From Bacillus rhizoplanae (GTDB lineage Bacteria; Bacillota; Bacilli; Bacillales; Bacillaceae_G): a DNA stretch of 64,000 bases. The translations under genes and the position numbers were made by a program. Where the stretch lies: positions 350,135-414,134 of the forward strand of contig NZ_CAKJTI010000001.1 in NCBI RefSeq assembly GCF_917563915.1. Reading direction: 5' to 3'. This document shows, piece after piece, positions 1-9,742 of the stretch; positions within the stretch are counted from its first letter, which is position 1; every line of letters begins with the position of its first letter. The notes below the pieces were generated by a model. It was not told where the DNA came from. It saw only the letters and a list, made by a program, of their open reading frames with translations, and did not search any database.

Positions 1-929
1 CATCTAAACGTTCTGCAGGCAAAACGCTTTTATTTAAAGGAGAAGAAGTAACAGTACAAGAAGCTACTCCTGAAAGCTTTGAAGGAGTGGATATTGCACT
101 CTTTAGTGCAGGTGGATCTGTATCAAAACAATTAGCACCAGAAGCAGCAAAGCGCGGTGCAATCGTCGTTGATAATACTAGTGCGTTCCGCATGACAGAA
201 AATGTTCCGCTTGTTGTACCAGAAGTAAACGAAAAAGATTTATTAGAACATAACGGAATCATTGCAAATCCAAACTGTTCTACAATTCAAATGGTAGTTG
301 CTCTCGAACCAGTTCGTCAGCACTTTGGTTTAAAACGAGTAATCGTTTCCACATATCAAGCTGTATCAGGTGCAGGGGCTGCTGCAATTGAAGAGCTTCA
401 TGAACAATCACAAGCCATTTTAAACGGCGAAGAAGTAAAAGCAAATGTTTTACCTGTAAAAGGTGATAAAAAACATTATCAAATTGCATTCAATGTGATT
501 CCGCAAATTGATAAGTTCGAAGATAATGGTTTTACATTTGAAGAAATGAAAATGATTAATGAAACGAAGAAAATTATGCATATGCCAGAACTTGAAGTAG
601 CGGCAACATGCGTACGCTTACCAGTTGTATCAGGTCACTCTGAATCTGTTTACATTGAAGTGGAAAAAGAAGGTGTAACAGTAGAAGAGTTGCGTAATCT
701 ATTAGCAAATGCAGAAGGAATTATACTGCAAGATAATCCGGAAGAGCAAGTATATCCAATGCCAGCAACTGCAGTTGGTAAAAACGAAGTATTCGTTGGT
801 CGTATTCGTAAAGATTTAAACAATGATAAAGGATTCCATCTTTGGGTCGTATCTGATAACTTATTAAAAGGTGCTGCATGGAACTCTGTTCAAATTGCAG
901 AACGATTAGTGAAATTACAATTAGTGTAA
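1..929 (+). CDS. asd: Aspartate-semialdehyde dehydrogenase, 5' end outside window
   Basis: The protein reduces aspartyl phosphate to aspartate semialdehyde with NADPH, the branch point to lysine/diaminopimelate, threonine and methionine. The reading frame is open from base 3 and its first residues (SKRSAGK) match the family's N-terminal region, so about 40 residues lie upstream of the window; the ATG at 87 is internal. The catalytic cysteine sits in NPNCSTIQ, about residue 92 of the visible part. The C-terminal half ([13 protein letters not shown], then [16 protein letters not shown]) is typical of bacterial Asd. It is followed after 22 bases by dapG, so asd, dapG and dapA look like one operon, as in B. 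subtilis. Confidence 0.96.
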   Translation, partial: SKRSAGKTLLFKGEEVTVQEATPESFEGVDIALFSAGGSVSKQLAPEAAKRGAIVVDNTSAFRMTENVPLVVPEVNEKDLLEHNGIIANPNCSTIQMVVALEPVRQHFGLKRVIVSTYQAVSGAGAAAIEELHEQSQAILNGEEVKANVLPVKGDKKHYQIAFNVIPQIDKFEDNGFTFEEMKMINETKKIMHMPELEVAATCVRLPVVSGHSESVYIEVEKEGVTVEELRNLLANAEGIILQDNPEEQVYPMPATAVGKNEVFVGRIRKDLNNDKGFHLWVVSDNLLKGAAWNSVQIAERLVKLQLV

Positions 930-951
930 ACGGCTAAAAGAAGGTGCAAAA

Positions 952-2184
952 ATGAAAATTATTGTCCAAAAATTCGGTGGTACATCTGTGCGTGATGAAA
1001 ATGGTCGAAAGCATGCCCTTCATCACATTCAAAAATCATTGAAAGAAGGCTATAAAACTGTAGTTGTTGTATCTGCGATGGGCCGCAAAGGTGAGCCTTA
1101 TGCGACGGATACATTATTAAGCCTTGTAAATGAAAAACAATCGTTCATTTCAAAACGTGAACAAGACTTACTATTATCTTGCGGGGAGTTAATTTCGGCA
1201 ATTGTGTTTTCAAATATGTTAAATGAAAAGGGTGTAAAGGCTGCAGCGTTTAACGGTGCACAAGCTGGATTCATTACAAATGATGACTTTACAAATGCAA
1301 AGATTATTGAAATGGATTGTCAGCGTATTTTGAAGGAATTAGAAGAAGTTGATGTAGTCGTCGTAACGGGTTTCCAAGGGCAAACGAACGAGGGCGATAC
1401 GACTACACTTGGGCGCGGGGGTAGTGATACATCAGCGTCAGCGTTAGGTGTTGCACTTCATGCTGAGTATATCGATATTTTTACAGATGTAGAAGGTGTG
1501 ATGACTGCTGATCCACGTATTGTAAAAGATGCGCGTCACCTTCAAAATGTAACATATAATGAAATTTGTAATATGGCATATCAAGGTGCAAAAGTTGTTC
1601 ATCCGCGTGCAGTTGAAATTGCGATGCATGCAAAAGTGCCACTGCGTGTGCGTTCAACATATTCTGATAGCGAAGGAACTCTGATTGCAGCGTATGATGG
1701 TGCAACAAAAGGTCGCGATGTACAAGAGCGTCCTGTAACTGGTATTGCTCATGTTTCCAATGTAACGCAAATTAAAGTGTTGGCCAAGGATGGGGCATAC
1801 GATTTACAAACAGAAGTGTTCAAAGAAATGGCAAATGAAAAGATTAGCGTAGATTTAATTAACATTTCTCCTACTGGTGTAGCATACACAGTTAGTGATG
1901 AGGTTGCAGGCCGAGCTGTCGAAGTACTGCATAAACTTGGATATCATCCAATTGTAACTGAGCACTGCGCGAAAGTATCCATTGTTGGAGCTGGTATCGC
2001 AGGTGTTCCGGGTGTTACTGCAAAAATTGTAACGGCGTTAGCTGAAAATGGTGTTCAAATATTACAATCTGCAGATAGCCATACAACAATATGGGTGCTT
2101 GTTAAAGAAGAGAAACTGGTAGATGCTGTAAATGCGCTTCATCGTGCATTTGAGCTTTCAAAAGAAAAGCAACTGGAATTATAA
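952..2184 (+). CDS. dapG: Aspartokinase, DapG type
   Basis: Aspartokinase phosphorylates aspartate, the first step of the aspartate pathway. The 410-residue protein opens with the signature KFGGTS (residues 7-12). A GRGGSDTSA-type substrate motif lies near residues 154-162, and two ACT regulatory domains occupy about residues 260-400. Length and sequence fit the monofunctional Bacillus DapG (aspartokinase I, diaminopimelate-responsive in B. subtilis). The position between asd and dapA supports this isozyme over LysC. A GAAGGTG ribosome binding site precedes the ATG. Confidence 0.95.
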   Translation: MKIIVQKFGGTSVRDENGRKHALHHIQKSLKEGYKTVVVVSAMGRKGEPYATDTLLSLVNEKQSFISKREQDLLLSCGELISAIVFSNMLNEKGVKAAAFNGAQAGFITNDDFTNAKIIEMDCQRILKELEEVDVVVVTGFQGQTNEGDTTTLGRGGSDTSASALGVALHAEYIDIFTDVEGVMTADPRIVKDARHLQNVTYNEICNMAYQGAKVVHPRAVEIAMHAKVPLRVRSTYSDSEGTLIAAYDGATKGRDVQERPVTGIAHVSNVTQIKVLAKDGAYDLQTEVFKEMANEKISVDLINISPTGVAYTVSDEVAGRAVEVLHKLGYHPIVTEHCAKVSIVGAGIAGVPGVTAKIVTALAENGVQILQSADSHTTIWVLVKEEKLVDAVNALHRAFELSKEKQLEL

Positions 2185-2195
2185 GGAGTGAGACC

Positions 2196-3074
2196 ATGAT
2201 AGATTTTGGGATAATTGCAACGGCGATGGTCACACCATTTGATAAGAATGGAAATATCGACTTTGTAAAGACAACAAAATTGGTAAATTATTTAATTGAT
2301 AACGGTACAACAGCAATCGTTGTAGGGGGAACAACAGGTGAGTCTCCTACATTAACATCTGAAGAAAAAGTAGCGTTATATCGCCATGTCGTATCTGTTG
2401 TCGATAAAAGAGTGCCTGTAATTGCTGGAACTGGTAGCAATAATACACATGCTTCTACGGAGCTTACGCAAAAAGCAGAAGAAGTAGGTGTAGATGCGAT
2501 TATGCTAGTTGCACCGTATTATAATAAACCAAGTCAAGAAGGTATGTATCAGCACTTTAAAACAATTGCTGAAAGTACAAAACTGCCGGTTATGTTATAT
2601 AACGTTCCAGGCCGATCTATTGTACAAATTTCTGTTGATACAGTTGTTCGTTTATCACAAATTCCAAACATTGTTGCAATCAAGGATGCAGGCGGCGATG
2701 TATTAACAATGACAGAAATCATTGAAAAAACAGATGATAATTTTGCTGTATACAGCGGTGATGATGGCTTAACATTGCCAGCGATGGCAATTGGAGCGAA
2801 AGGTATTGTATCTGTTGCTTCTCATGTTATTGGTAACGAAATGCAAGACATGATTGCAGCATTCCAAACTGGTGATATGAAAACAGCACAAACGCTTCAT
2901 CAATTGTTAGTAAGAGTGACGAATGCACTATTTATGGCACCGAGTCCAACTCCTGTCAAAACAGCACTGCAAATCGTAGGGTTAGATGTTGGTTCTGTTC
3001 GTTTACCCCTTCTACCATTAACTGAGGCAGAAAGAATGCAATTACTTGAAGTTATACAATCAATTCCTCGTTAA
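2196..3074 (+). CDS. dapA: 4-hydroxy-tetrahydrodipicolinate synthase
   Basis: DapA condenses pyruvate with aspartate semialdehyde, the committed step to diaminopimelate and dipicolinate, which matter for cell wall and spore core. The 292-residue protein has the GGTTGESPTL motif near residue 45, YNVPGRS near residue 133 and the Schiff-base lysine in VAIKDAGGD near residue 161. It starts 11 bases after dapG behind a GGAG site and ends just before a strong hairpin terminator, so it closes the asd-dapG-dapA operon. Confidence 0.96.
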   Translation: MIDFGIIATAMVTPFDKNGNIDFVKTTKLVNYLIDNGTTAIVVGGTTGESPTLTSEEKVALYRHVVSVVDKRVPVIAGTGSNNTHASTELTQKAEEVGVDAIMLVAPYYNKPSQEGMYQHFKTIAESTKLPVMLYNVPGRSIVQISVDTVVRLSQIPNIVAIKDAGGDVLTMTEIIEKTDDNFAVYSGDDGLTLPAMAIGAKGIVSVASHVIGNEMQDMIAAFQTGDMKTAQTLHQLLVRVTNALFMAPSPTPVKTALQIVGLDVGSVRLPLLPLTEAERMQLLEVIQSIPR

Positions 3075-3082
3075 TAGAAAAG

Positions 3083-3117
3083 AAAAGTGGCTTAGTGTTA
3101 TACTAAGTCACTTTTTT
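3083..3117 (+). terminator. Rho-independent terminator after dapA
   Basis: Arms AAGTGGCTTAG and CTAAGTCACTT form an 11-bp stem (one G-U pair) with a 7-base loop, followed by a run of T residues. It lies 10 bases after the dapA stop. Confidence 0.9.
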
Positions 3118-3128
3118 GTGTTTCGTAC

Positions 3129-3201
3129 TGTATCCCGCATTAACGGGCAGTAAGACCCCTATCTACAAAGTAAATCCCCATGGATGGAAGTTTCACTTTA
3201 T
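3129..3201 (+). repeat. Truncated bcr1-type repeat
   Basis: The left end (TATCCCGCATTAACGGGCAG) and right end (ATGGAAGTTTCACTTTAT) of the roughly 155-bp repeat seen several times in this window are joined here with the middle missing, leaving about 73 bp. The right flank carries TTTAT, but the left end has only TAT, so the flanking duplication is decayed. I recognise the family as bcr1 of the B. cereus group. The assignment rests on its ends and TTTAT flanks, not on a database match. Confidence 0.75.
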
Positions 3202-3278
3202 TACTTAGATGAAGTGGTGAAATGAATCCGGTTTATCATCGTGTACATATTCTTCTTTTTCCTTTCTTATAATTTAAC

Positions 3279-3570
3279 TTGTGTTCTATTTCTTGTATCA
3301 GTTATAATATGGCTAAGTAGCTTAGTACGGGTATGCTTAGCAAAAATGGGAAAACTTTACGGATTATCGGATTTTGTATTAATTTACATAAAACATTTGA
3401 TTTATATAATGAAAGAGAGGTGGAACCTGGTTTAAAAACGAAAAAACGTGATATCGCATAGCGATAAGACCTTCGTTTTAGATGCTGAAAAATGATGGTG
3501 GAGTTTCCCCTGGTTTCTCTACAATGTTAGTGGGATCAGTTTTTACAACATTTTTAAACCAGGCAACAAC
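3279..3570 (+). promoter_or_regulatory. Promoter and structured leader of the RNase J2 gene
   Basis: A sigma-A-like promoter is visible as TTGTGT (3279-3284), 18 bases, TATAAT (3303-3308). The leader that follows is over 250 bases long. It contains a 13-bp perfect inverted repeat, CCTGGTTTAAAAA (3426-3438) with TTTTTAAACCAGG (3551-3563). The right arm holds the only ribosome-binding-like AGG before the ATG at 3571. Between the arms AAAACGAA pairs with TTCGTTTT and TATCGC with GCGATA. A second CCTGGTTT (3509-3516) could also pair with the right arm. The leader probably affects translation of rnjB; this is inferred from the pairing only. Confidence 0.5.
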
Positions 3571-5241
3571 ATGAAGAAAAAAGAGATAGGTACTGTAAAA
3601 GTATTCGCTCTCGGTGGAGTGGGCGAAATTGGAAAAAATATGTACTGCGTTGAAATTGACTCTGAAATTTTTATTGTGGATGCGGGACTTATGTTTCCAG
3701 AAGAAGAGATGTTTGGAATAGATATTGTTATTCCTGACATCACATATTTAGTAGAAAATAAAGAGCGAGTAAAAGGACTATTTTTAACACATGGCCATGA
3801 AGATCATATTGGTGGTATTGTCTATGTGTTAAGAAAATTAGATATTCCAGTTTATGGAACGAAGCTAACGAATGGTCTTGTGAAAGAAAAATTAGGAGAA
3901 GCGGGTATGTTAGGTCGCGTTGATTTAAAAACGATTGATTCTAATACTACGGTAGAATTCGATACAACAACTGTTTCCTTCTTTAAAACAACACACAGTA
4001 TTCCAGATGCAGTAGGGGTTTGCTTCCATACTTCACAAGGTGCAATTGTATATACTGGTGATTTTAAATTTGACCAAACTCCAATTGGGAATACTGGTTC
4101 AGATATTGGAAAAATGGCACAAATCGGAAATGAAGGTGTGCTTTGCTTACTATCTGATAGTACAAATGCAGAGCGCCCTGGCTATACAGGATCTGAGAGA
4201 GAAGTCGGTTTGGAGATTTCTAAGGTATTTTATAATTCAGAAGGTCGTATTATTGTGGCTTCATTTGCTTCTAACGTTCACCGTATTCAACAAGTTTTTG
4301 ATGCAGCGTATGAAACTGGGCGTAAGGTAGCGGTAGTTGGACGAAGTATGGTAAAAGTTGTTGATATTGCGTATAAACTAGGATATTTAAATATTCCAGA
4401 CGGTATGATAATTTCACTACACGATGTTGATAATTATCCTGAGAAAAAGGTGACAATTTTAACGACTGGTAGCCAAGGTGAGCCAATGGCTGCTCTTTCT
4501 AGAATGGCAAGACAAGCCCATAAACAAATTTCAATTCGTAAAGGTGATACAGTCATTATTGCTGCATCGCCAATTCCAGGGAATGAAACATCTGTTTCAA
4601 GGACAATTGATTTATTGTTTAGAGCAGGTGCGGATGTCGTATATTACGGAGAAAAGAAAGTCCATGTTTCCGGGCATGGTAGTCAAGAAGAATTGAAACT
4701 AATGTTAAACTTAATGAGACCGAAATATTTTCTGCCTGTACATGGTGAATTCCGTATGCAAAAGGCGCATGCCCGTTTAGCTCAGGATGTTGGCATTCAC
4801 GCAGATCGTATTTTTATCACGGAAAAAGGTGAAGTGATTTCCTTCACAGATGGAGAAGCAAAGCCTGCCGGTAAGGTTCCTGCGGGAAATGTATTGATTG
4901 ATGGATTAGGCGTTGGCGATGTTGGAAATATCGTTTTGCGTGATCGTAAAATGTTATCACAAGATGGTATTTTAGTCGTTGTTGTAACGCTTGGAAAAGA
5001 TGAGAAAAAGATTATTTCTGGACCAGAAATCATTTCACGAGGATTTGTTTATGTTCGTGAATCAGAAGCGTTAATTGAAAAATCAACTGATATTGTACGC
5101 ACAATTGTAGAACAATCTATTAAAGAATATTCTATTGAATGGTCAACGTTAAAACAAAATATTCGTGAGTTACTTGGACAATTTTTATTTGAAAAAACAA
5201 AGAGAAAACCGATGATTTTACCAATTATCATGGAAGTATAA
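3571..5241 (+). CDS. rnjB: Ribonuclease J2
   Basis: RNase J enzymes are metallo-beta-lactamase/beta-CASP ribonucleases with endo- and 5'-to-3' exonuclease activity; J2 forms a complex with J1 in B. subtilis. The 556-residue protein has the zinc motif HGHEDH with His74, His76, Asp78 and His79. TGDFKFD and the beta-CASP motifs HVSGHGSQEE and PVHGEFRM follow, and the C-terminus ends RKPMILPIIMEV. The position between dapA and tepA is that of B. subtilis rnjB. Its ribosome binding site is weak (AGG 7 bases before ATG) and lies inside an inverted repeat arm. A second RNase J-family gene lies at 61920-63593 on the other strand. Confidence 0.93.
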   Translation: MKKKEIGTVKVFALGGVGEIGKNMYCVEIDSEIFIVDAGLMFPEEEMFGIDIVIPDITYLVENKERVKGLFLTHGHEDHIGGIVYVLRKLDIPVYGTKLTNGLVKEKLGEAGMLGRVDLKTIDSNTTVEFDTTTVSFFKTTHSIPDAVGVCFHTSQGAIVYTGDFKFDQTPIGNTGSDIGKMAQIGNEGVLCLLSDSTNAERPGYTGSEREVGLEISKVFYNSEGRIIVASFASNVHRIQQVFDAAYETGRKVAVVGRSMVKVVDIAYKLGYLNIPDGMIISLHDVDNYPEKKVTILTTGSQGEPMAALSRMARQAHKQISIRKGDTVIIAASPIPGNETSVSRTIDLLFRAGADVVYYGEKKVHVSGHGSQEELKLMLNLMRPKYFLPVHGEFRMQKAHARLAQDVGIHADRIFITEKGEVISFTDGEAKPAGKVPAGNVLIDGLGVGDVGNIVLRDRKMLSQDGILVVVVTLGKDEKKIISGPEIISRGFVYVRESEALIEKSTDIVRTIVEQSIKEYSIEWSTLKQNIRELLGQFLFEKTKRKPMILPIIMEV

Positions 5242-5244
5242 GAG

Positions 5245-5275
5245 ATGGCTGCCCATTTGTAGGCGGCTTTTTCTT
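5245..5275 (+). terminator. Terminator after rnjB
   Basis: GGCTGCC and GGCGGC flank a short loop and are followed by a T-rich tract (TTTTTCTTTT). The stem includes one G-U pair. Confidence 0.7.
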
Positions 5276-5344
5276 TTATCCTCTTTCGAATGAAATTTAT
5301 AACTTAACAAATAATAGTTGTATACGTAAGAAAGGGGATACGAT

Positions 5345-6094
5345 ATGGTAGAGCGTGATGAAATGAAAAATGAAGAAAAAGAGGCCGAGACAAAGGAAGA
5401 AACGAAAGAAGCTTCTGTGCTAGAGAAAATTCAGCAGCTTGGACAGACGAATGTCCCGCAATTTAATGAATCGCGTATTCATTGTTTAACGATTGTAGGG
5501 CAAATTGAAGGGCATGTACAATTACCGCCGCAAAATAAAACAACGAAATATGAACATGTTATTCCTCAAATTGTAGCAATTGAACAAAATCCTAAAATTG
5601 AAGGGTTATTAATTTTGTTAAATACAGTTGGAGGAGATGTAGAAGCTGGGCTTGCAATTTCTGAAATGATTGCCTCGCTTTCGAAACCAACAGTATCGAT
5701 TGTTCTTGGTGGAGGTCATTCAATTGGTGTGCCGATTGCTGTGTCAACAGATTATTCATTCATTGCAGAAACAGCAACAATGACGATTCACCCTATTCGT
5801 CTTACAGGTCTTGTGATAGGTGTTCCGCAAACATTTGAGTATTTAGATAAGATGCAAGAGCGTGTCATTCGTTTTGTAACAAAGCATTCAAAAGTAACAG
5901 AAGATCGTTTTAAGGAGCTAATGTTTGCAAAAGGGAATTTAACACGAGATATTGGTACAAATGTTGTAGGTGGAGATGCGGTGAAATATGGTTTAATTGA
6001 TGATGTTGGAGGGATTGGTCAAGCGGTCAAAAAATTAAATGAATTAATTGGCGCAAAAGCATCAACTGAACAAAGCGGGGCGTTATTACAATGA
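5345..6094 (+). CDS. tepA: ClpP-like protease TepA
   Basis: This is a ClpP-class serine peptidase known in B. subtilis as TepA/YmfB (translocation-enhancing protein). The 249-residue protein has a charged, coiled N-terminal tail rich in Glu/Lys (residues 1-30). The ClpP fold follows: [15 protein letters not shown], the probable catalytic serine in GGGHSIGVP (Ser126), and the histidine in TMTIHPIR. The start at 5345 is chosen because GAAAGGGG lies 7 bases upstream. It overlaps the next gene by four bases (ATGA), which implies translational coupling. Confidence 0.88.
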   Translation: MVERDEMKNEEKEAETKEETKEASVLEKIQQLGQTNVPQFNESRIHCLTIVGQIEGHVQLPPQNKTTKYEHVIPQIVAIEQNPKIEGLLILLNTVGGDVEAGLAISEMIASLSKPTVSIVLGGGHSIGVPIAVSTDYSFIAETATMTIHPIRLTGLVIGVPQTFEYLDKMQERVIRFVTKHSKVTEDRFKELMFAKGNLTRDIGTNVVGGDAVKYGLIDDVGGIGQAVKKLNELIGAKASTEQSGALLQ

Positions 6095-6297
6095 TTTTAT
6101 ATACCATTATGCCAGAGCAACTCGTGTATCCGATGGATCATACAGAATTTGCAAGGCAGAAAATTGTACATGTAGATGGTATTGATATGGTTGTTGAAAT
6201 GGGGAATGAAAATGATTATTCTGTTGTACGAGTATTAAGTACAAATCCCCAGCATTTTTTACAATATGAACCGGGGCAGAAAATATCCTTTTCGTAA
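6091..6297 (+). CDS. ylzJ: YlzJ-like small protein
   Basis: This 68-residue acidic protein begins [14 protein letters not shown] and resembles the B. subtilis YlzJ family, which lies in the same place after tepA. No biochemical function is known to me. It overlaps the tepA stop by four bases, so it is probably translated with it. No membrane segment or known motif is visible. Confidence 0.8.
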   Translation: MILYTIMPEQLVYPMDHTEFARQKIVHVDGIDMVVEMGNENDYSVVRVLSTNPQHFLQYEPGQKISFS

Positions 6298-6340
6298 AAG
6301 CAGGATTTTGTTTATGAGCTATGGTATAATATAAAAAACA

Positions 6341-6378
6341 AGAAGGTGGAGCAGCCGTGTATAGGCTGCTTTCTTCAA
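6341..6378 (+). terminator. Probable terminator after ylzJ
   Basis: GCAGCC and GGCTGC flank a short loop and are followed by TTTCTT, giving a compact hairpin. It lies after a TATAAT-containing stretch (about 6326) and just before a bcr1 copy, so it may end a short transcript or the tepA operon. Confidence 0.5.
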
Positions 6379-6540
6379 TTTATCCCGCTATTCGCGGGAA
6401 GTTATCACCTGCCTCAAGATTCTAAGAAAACAAAGAAGATAGGAGCGGGATAATTTCCCGTAAAATCTTGATTGGTCGGGCTAACGATGTGAGGGATGAA
6501 AACCCTGCATTCATGGAGGTTTTACTTTATTCGTATTCGG
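6379..6540 (+). repeat. bcr1-type repeat, full length
   Basis: This is a complete copy flanked by TTTAT on both sides (6379-6383 and 6536-6540). It is more diverged than the copies at 56135 and 27439: the opening hairpin reads CCCGCTATTCGCGGG. It fills most of the gap between ylzJ and spoIIIE. No other coding sequence is visible there. Confidence 0.85.
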
Positions 6541-6656
6541 CTCTAAATTATCTACTGGTAAGATAACGTAAAGAAATTTACTACCATTAGAGCGGGATGG
6601 AAACTACACTTGTTGTACGAAAGTTATATTTTTGAATTGGAATTTGAGGTGAAGAA

Positions 6657-9038
6657 ATGGCAAAACAAAAGCAAAGAGGGACGAAAACAAAAGCAAGACG
6701 TACCATAAAGCCAACTTTGTACTACGAAATCGTCGGTTTGACTCTTTTTGCGCTCTCCATCATTACAATTATGCAGCTAGGTGTTGTCGGAAAAGCATTC
6801 GTGCTATTTTTTCGCTTTTTCTTTGGGGAATGGTACATACTTGGAGTACTCGGAGTTATTGCTCTTTCTATAGCATTTGTTATAAAACGAGAGTGGCCGA
6901 ATTTATTGCACAAACGATTGATTGGTATATATTTAATCGTATTAACCGTGCTCATGTTTAGTCATATTACATTAGTCAATCTTCTAACAAAAGATGGAGC
7001 GGTACAAAGTTCATCTGTTATTGTGACTACGAAAGATTTGTTTTTTCATGAAATGAAAAAAGGAGTCGACACGGTTCATTTAGGCGGGGGAATGTTTGGG
7101 GCTATTATGTTTGCGACATGTTACTTTTTATTTGATGAAGTTGGCGCATACATAATTGGAATGATTCTCATTTTACTTGGTGTACTATGTATTACAAATA
7201 AACATATAGGCGAGGTGCTTGCACCGATTGGGCGTATACTTAGAGGGCAATTTGAAGTGATGCAAGGCGATTACAAAGAGTGGCAAACAAAACGTGCTGC
7301 TGAGAAAACGGAAAAGAAAAAGACTGCTCGTACGCGAAGTGAACGTCATGTGCAAGAAGTGCCGGAGTTAGAAGAGAGTGTAGAAGAGAGAGTAGAAGAG
7401 GTTGATGTAGTGCCGCCGATTATATCAAACTTTACTGAAAACTATGCAGCACCAGATCCAATAAGAAATGAATCGCTTATTTCTGAAACACATCAAGAAG
7501 AATCTCTGCCTATGCAAGAGGAGCAGCTGAAGCCGAAGAAGGGCGGGAAAATTGTTGAATCTCTTGCTGGAGAGACAGCAGCGCCGCCAATGCATTTTTC
7601 AGATGTTGAAAATAAAGATTATAAATTGCCTTCTTTAGAGCTATTAAAGTTTCCGAAGAATAAGCAAGTGACCAATGAAAATGAAACGATTTATGAAAAT
7701 GCACGTAAGTTGGAACGAACATTCCAAAGCTTCGGTGTGAAAGCGAAAGTAACAAAGGTTCATAGAGGGCCAGCTGTTACAAAATATGAAGTGTATCCTG
7801 ACATGGGAGTTAAAGTAAGTAAAATTGTTAGTTTAAGTGATGATTTGGCATTAGCTTTAGCGGCAAAAGATATTCGAATTGAAGCCCCAATTCCGGGGAA
7901 ATCAGCTATCGGGATTGAAGTGCCGAATTCAGAAGTTGCAATCGTTACGTTAAGAGAAGTGTTAGATTCGAAAGCAAATAATCATCCAGAAGAAAAGTTA
8001 TTAATTGGACTTGGGCGTGACATTACAGGAGAAGCTGTATTAGCCCGTCTGAATAAAATGCCTCATTTACTTGTAGCAGGAGCAACTGGTAGCGGAAAGA
8101 GTGTATGTATAAACGGAATTATCACAAGTATCTTAATGCGCGCTAAGCCGCACGAGGTGAAACTAATGATGATTGATCCGAAAATGGTAGAGTTAAATGT
8201 ATACAATGGTGTTCCGCATTTATTAACGCCTGTTGTAACAGATCCAAAGAAAGCATCACAGGCGTTAAAAAAAGTTGTCAATGAAATGGAACGTCGCTAT
8301 GAATTGTTTGCTCATAGTGGAACGCGTAATATTGAAGGATATAACGAGTATATAAAGCAACATAACGAACATTCTGAAGCGAAGCAACCCGAACTTCCTT
8401 ATATTGTTGTTATAGTGGACGAGTTGGCAGATTTAATGATGGTTGCTTCTTCCGATGTAGAGGATGCAATTATGCGTCTTGCACAAATGGCACGTGCAGC
8501 TGGTATTCATTTAATTATTGCAACGCAGCGTCCATCTGTGGATGTTATTACTGGTGTTATTAAAGCGAATATTCCATCGCGAATTGCCTTTGCAGTTTCT
8601 TCTCAAATTGATTCAAGAACTATTCTTGATACAGGGGGAGCAGAGAAATTATTAGGACGCGGTGATATGCTGTTTGTACCAATTGGTGCTTCTAAACCAG
8701 TTCGTGTGCAAGGAGCATTTCTATCAGATGAGGAAGTAGAGAAAGTAGTAGAATATGTTGTTACGCAGCAAAAAGCACAGTATCAAGAGGATATGATTCC
8801 GCAAGATGTACCAGAAACGACGCAAGAAGTAGAGGATAGCTTATATGATGAAGCAGTTCAGCTTGTTGTCGATATGCAGACAGCGTCAGTTTCTATGTTG
8901 CAGCGGAGGTTCCGTATTGGGTATACGCGGGCGGCACGTTTAATCGATGCGATGGAAATAAATGGTGTTGTTGGACCGTATGAAGGAAGTAAGCCCCGTG
9001 AAGTATTAATAAAAGATATTCAAGAGAAAAGTTCGTAA
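6657..9038 (+). CDS. spoIIIE: DNA translocase SpoIIIE/FtsK
   Basis: The protein is a membrane-anchored motor that pumps chromosomal DNA through the septum during sporulation and division. The 793-residue sequence has a basic N-terminus and about four hydrophobic segments (residues 20-180). A charged Glu/Lys-rich linker follows (about 215-330), then the alpha/beta RecA-like motor with Walker A GATGSGKS (475-482) and the Walker B region [13 protein letters not shown]-terminal gamma winged-helix domain (about 725-790) would read DNA polarity signals. The start ATG follows TTGAGGTGAAGAA. The position between ylzJ and ymfC is that of B. subtilis spoIIIE; other FtsK paralogues exist in the group. 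Confidence 0.93.
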   Translation: MAKQKQRGTKTKARRTIKPTLYYEIVGLTLFALSIITIMQLGVVGKAFVLFFRFFFGEWYILGVLGVIALSIAFVIKREWPNLLHKRLIGIYLIVLTVLMFSHITLVNLLTKDGAVQSSSVIVTTKDLFFHEMKKGVDTVHLGGGMFGAIMFATCYFLFDEVGAYIIGMILILLGVLCITNKHIGEVLAPIGRILRGQFEVMQGDYKEWQTKRAAEKTEKKKTARTRSERHVQEVPELEESVEERVEEVDVVPPIISNFTENYAAPDPIRNESLISETHQEESLPMQEEQLKPKKGGKIVESLAGETAAPPMHFSDVENKDYKLPSLELLKFPKNKQVTNENETIYENARKLERTFQSFGVKAKVTKVHRGPAVTKYEVYPDMGVKVSKIVSLSDDLALALAAKDIRIEAPIPGKSAIGIEVPNSEVAIVTLREVLDSKANNHPEEKLLIGLGRDITGEAVLARLNKMPHLLVAGATGSGKSVCINGIITSILMRAKPHEVKLMMIDPKMVELNVYNGVPHLLTPVVTDPKKASQALKKVVNEMERRYELFAHSGTRNIEGYNEYIKQHNEHSEAKQPELPYIVVIVDELADLMMVASSDVEDAIMRLAQMARAAGIHLIIATQRPSVDVITGVIKANIPSRIAFAVSSQIDSRTILDTGGAEKLLGRGDMLFVPIGASKPVRVQGAFLSDEEVEKVVEYVVTQQKAQYQEDMIPQDVPETTQEVEDSLYDEAVQLVVDMQTASVSMLQRRFRIGYTRAARLIDAMEINGVVGPYEGSKPREVLIKDIQEKSS

Positions 9039-9191
9039 TAAAGTGAAACTTCCATCAGTCGGGGAGGCTTTATTCCCCGCTGATGGTTAGTTGAACCAAT
9101 CGGGCTCTTATGGGCAGTTATTCCCCATCTATCTTCTTAGCTTTCTCTAAATCTTGAGGTGGGGGCTTACTGCCCGTTAGTGCGGGATAAA
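9039..9191 (-). repeat. bcr1-type repeat, full length, minus orientation
   Basis: This is a complete copy in reverse orientation, bounded by ATAAA (the TTTAT duplication read on the other strand) at 9039-9043 and 9187-9191. It starts one base after the spoIIIE stop codon. Confidence 0.87.
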
Positions 9192-9235
9192 GTGAAACTT
9201 CCATGAATGGGGATTGCCTGTTCATGTGAGATAAA
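9187..9235 (-). repeat. Short bcr1-type remnant adjoining the full copy
   Basis: It shares the ATAAA at 9187-9191 with the full copy and ends in another ATAAA at 9231-9235. The roughly 49 bp carry the bcr1 right end (GTGAAACTTCCAT) and then ATGGGGATT. The same internally deleted right end occurs at 3172-3201, so the two may belong to a short derivative class. Confidence 0.7.
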
Positions 9236-9272
9236 GAAGCCGGTTAGAAACACTTCTAGCCGGTTTCTTTAT
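9234..9272 (+). terminator. Terminator downstream of spoIIIE
   Basis: A 16-bp imperfect stem (AAGAAGCCGGTTAGAA with TTCTAGCCGGTTTCTT, two G-U pairs) is followed by a short T tract. A second small hairpin, ACAACGCT with AGCGTTGT, follows at 9285-9304 without a T run. Confidence 0.8.
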
Positions 9273-9275
9273 TAA

Positions 9276-9742
9276 ATAAAAATGACAACGCTTACTAGCG
9301 TTGTGTTTCGATGAGAATACGAATGGTTATATATTTTTTTATTTCAACGTTCGATTTTTTTGTTGGATTGTATTGACAGTAATCATATCAAGTGGTACGA
9401 TTACTTCGAAATCAAAATAAACCTCATATAATCTTGGAAATAAGGTCCATAAGTTTCTACCTAGCAACCATAAATTAGCTAGACTATGAGGAAAAAGTGT
9501 AAATACAAGGTGTATCATAACTTTGTCCCTAACTTTTTCAGCATATGAGAAATGTAGGGGTACAAAGTTTTTTTTATAGTTTAAAGAAAGAAAATTTAAC
9601 CTAAAAAAATTATTAGCATTTATTCGACGAATTGCAATTTTCTTATTTTTATCCAGGGGCATCCATGGTATATTAATTGTGGAAAAAAGAGAAAAGAGGT
9701 CTTACATCAGAGGTCGAATAAGTGAAGTGTGAGGGGAGTCTT
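9276..9742. other. Intergenic stretch before the GntR gene
   Basis: After the terminators the region holds no gene I can support. A 107-codon minus-strand frame (9339-9662) has no recognisable domain and no good ribosome binding site at its ATG. Near the GntR gene, two GAGGTC boxes 13 bases apart (9696 and 9709) form a direct repeat that could be an operator. This is weak inference. Confidence 0.4.

Noticed and set aside
3418-3440. AGAGGTGGAACCTGG resembles the T-box sequence AGGGTGGNACCGCG in front of rnjB
   Set aside because: Only part of the T-box matches, no specifier stem-loop is visible upstream and no T-run terminator follows, so a T-box riboswitch is not supported.
9339-9662. 107-codon frame on the minus strand
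   Set aside because: No recognisable domain, a poor ribosome binding site and AT-rich composition without clear codon bias; kept only as a remark.
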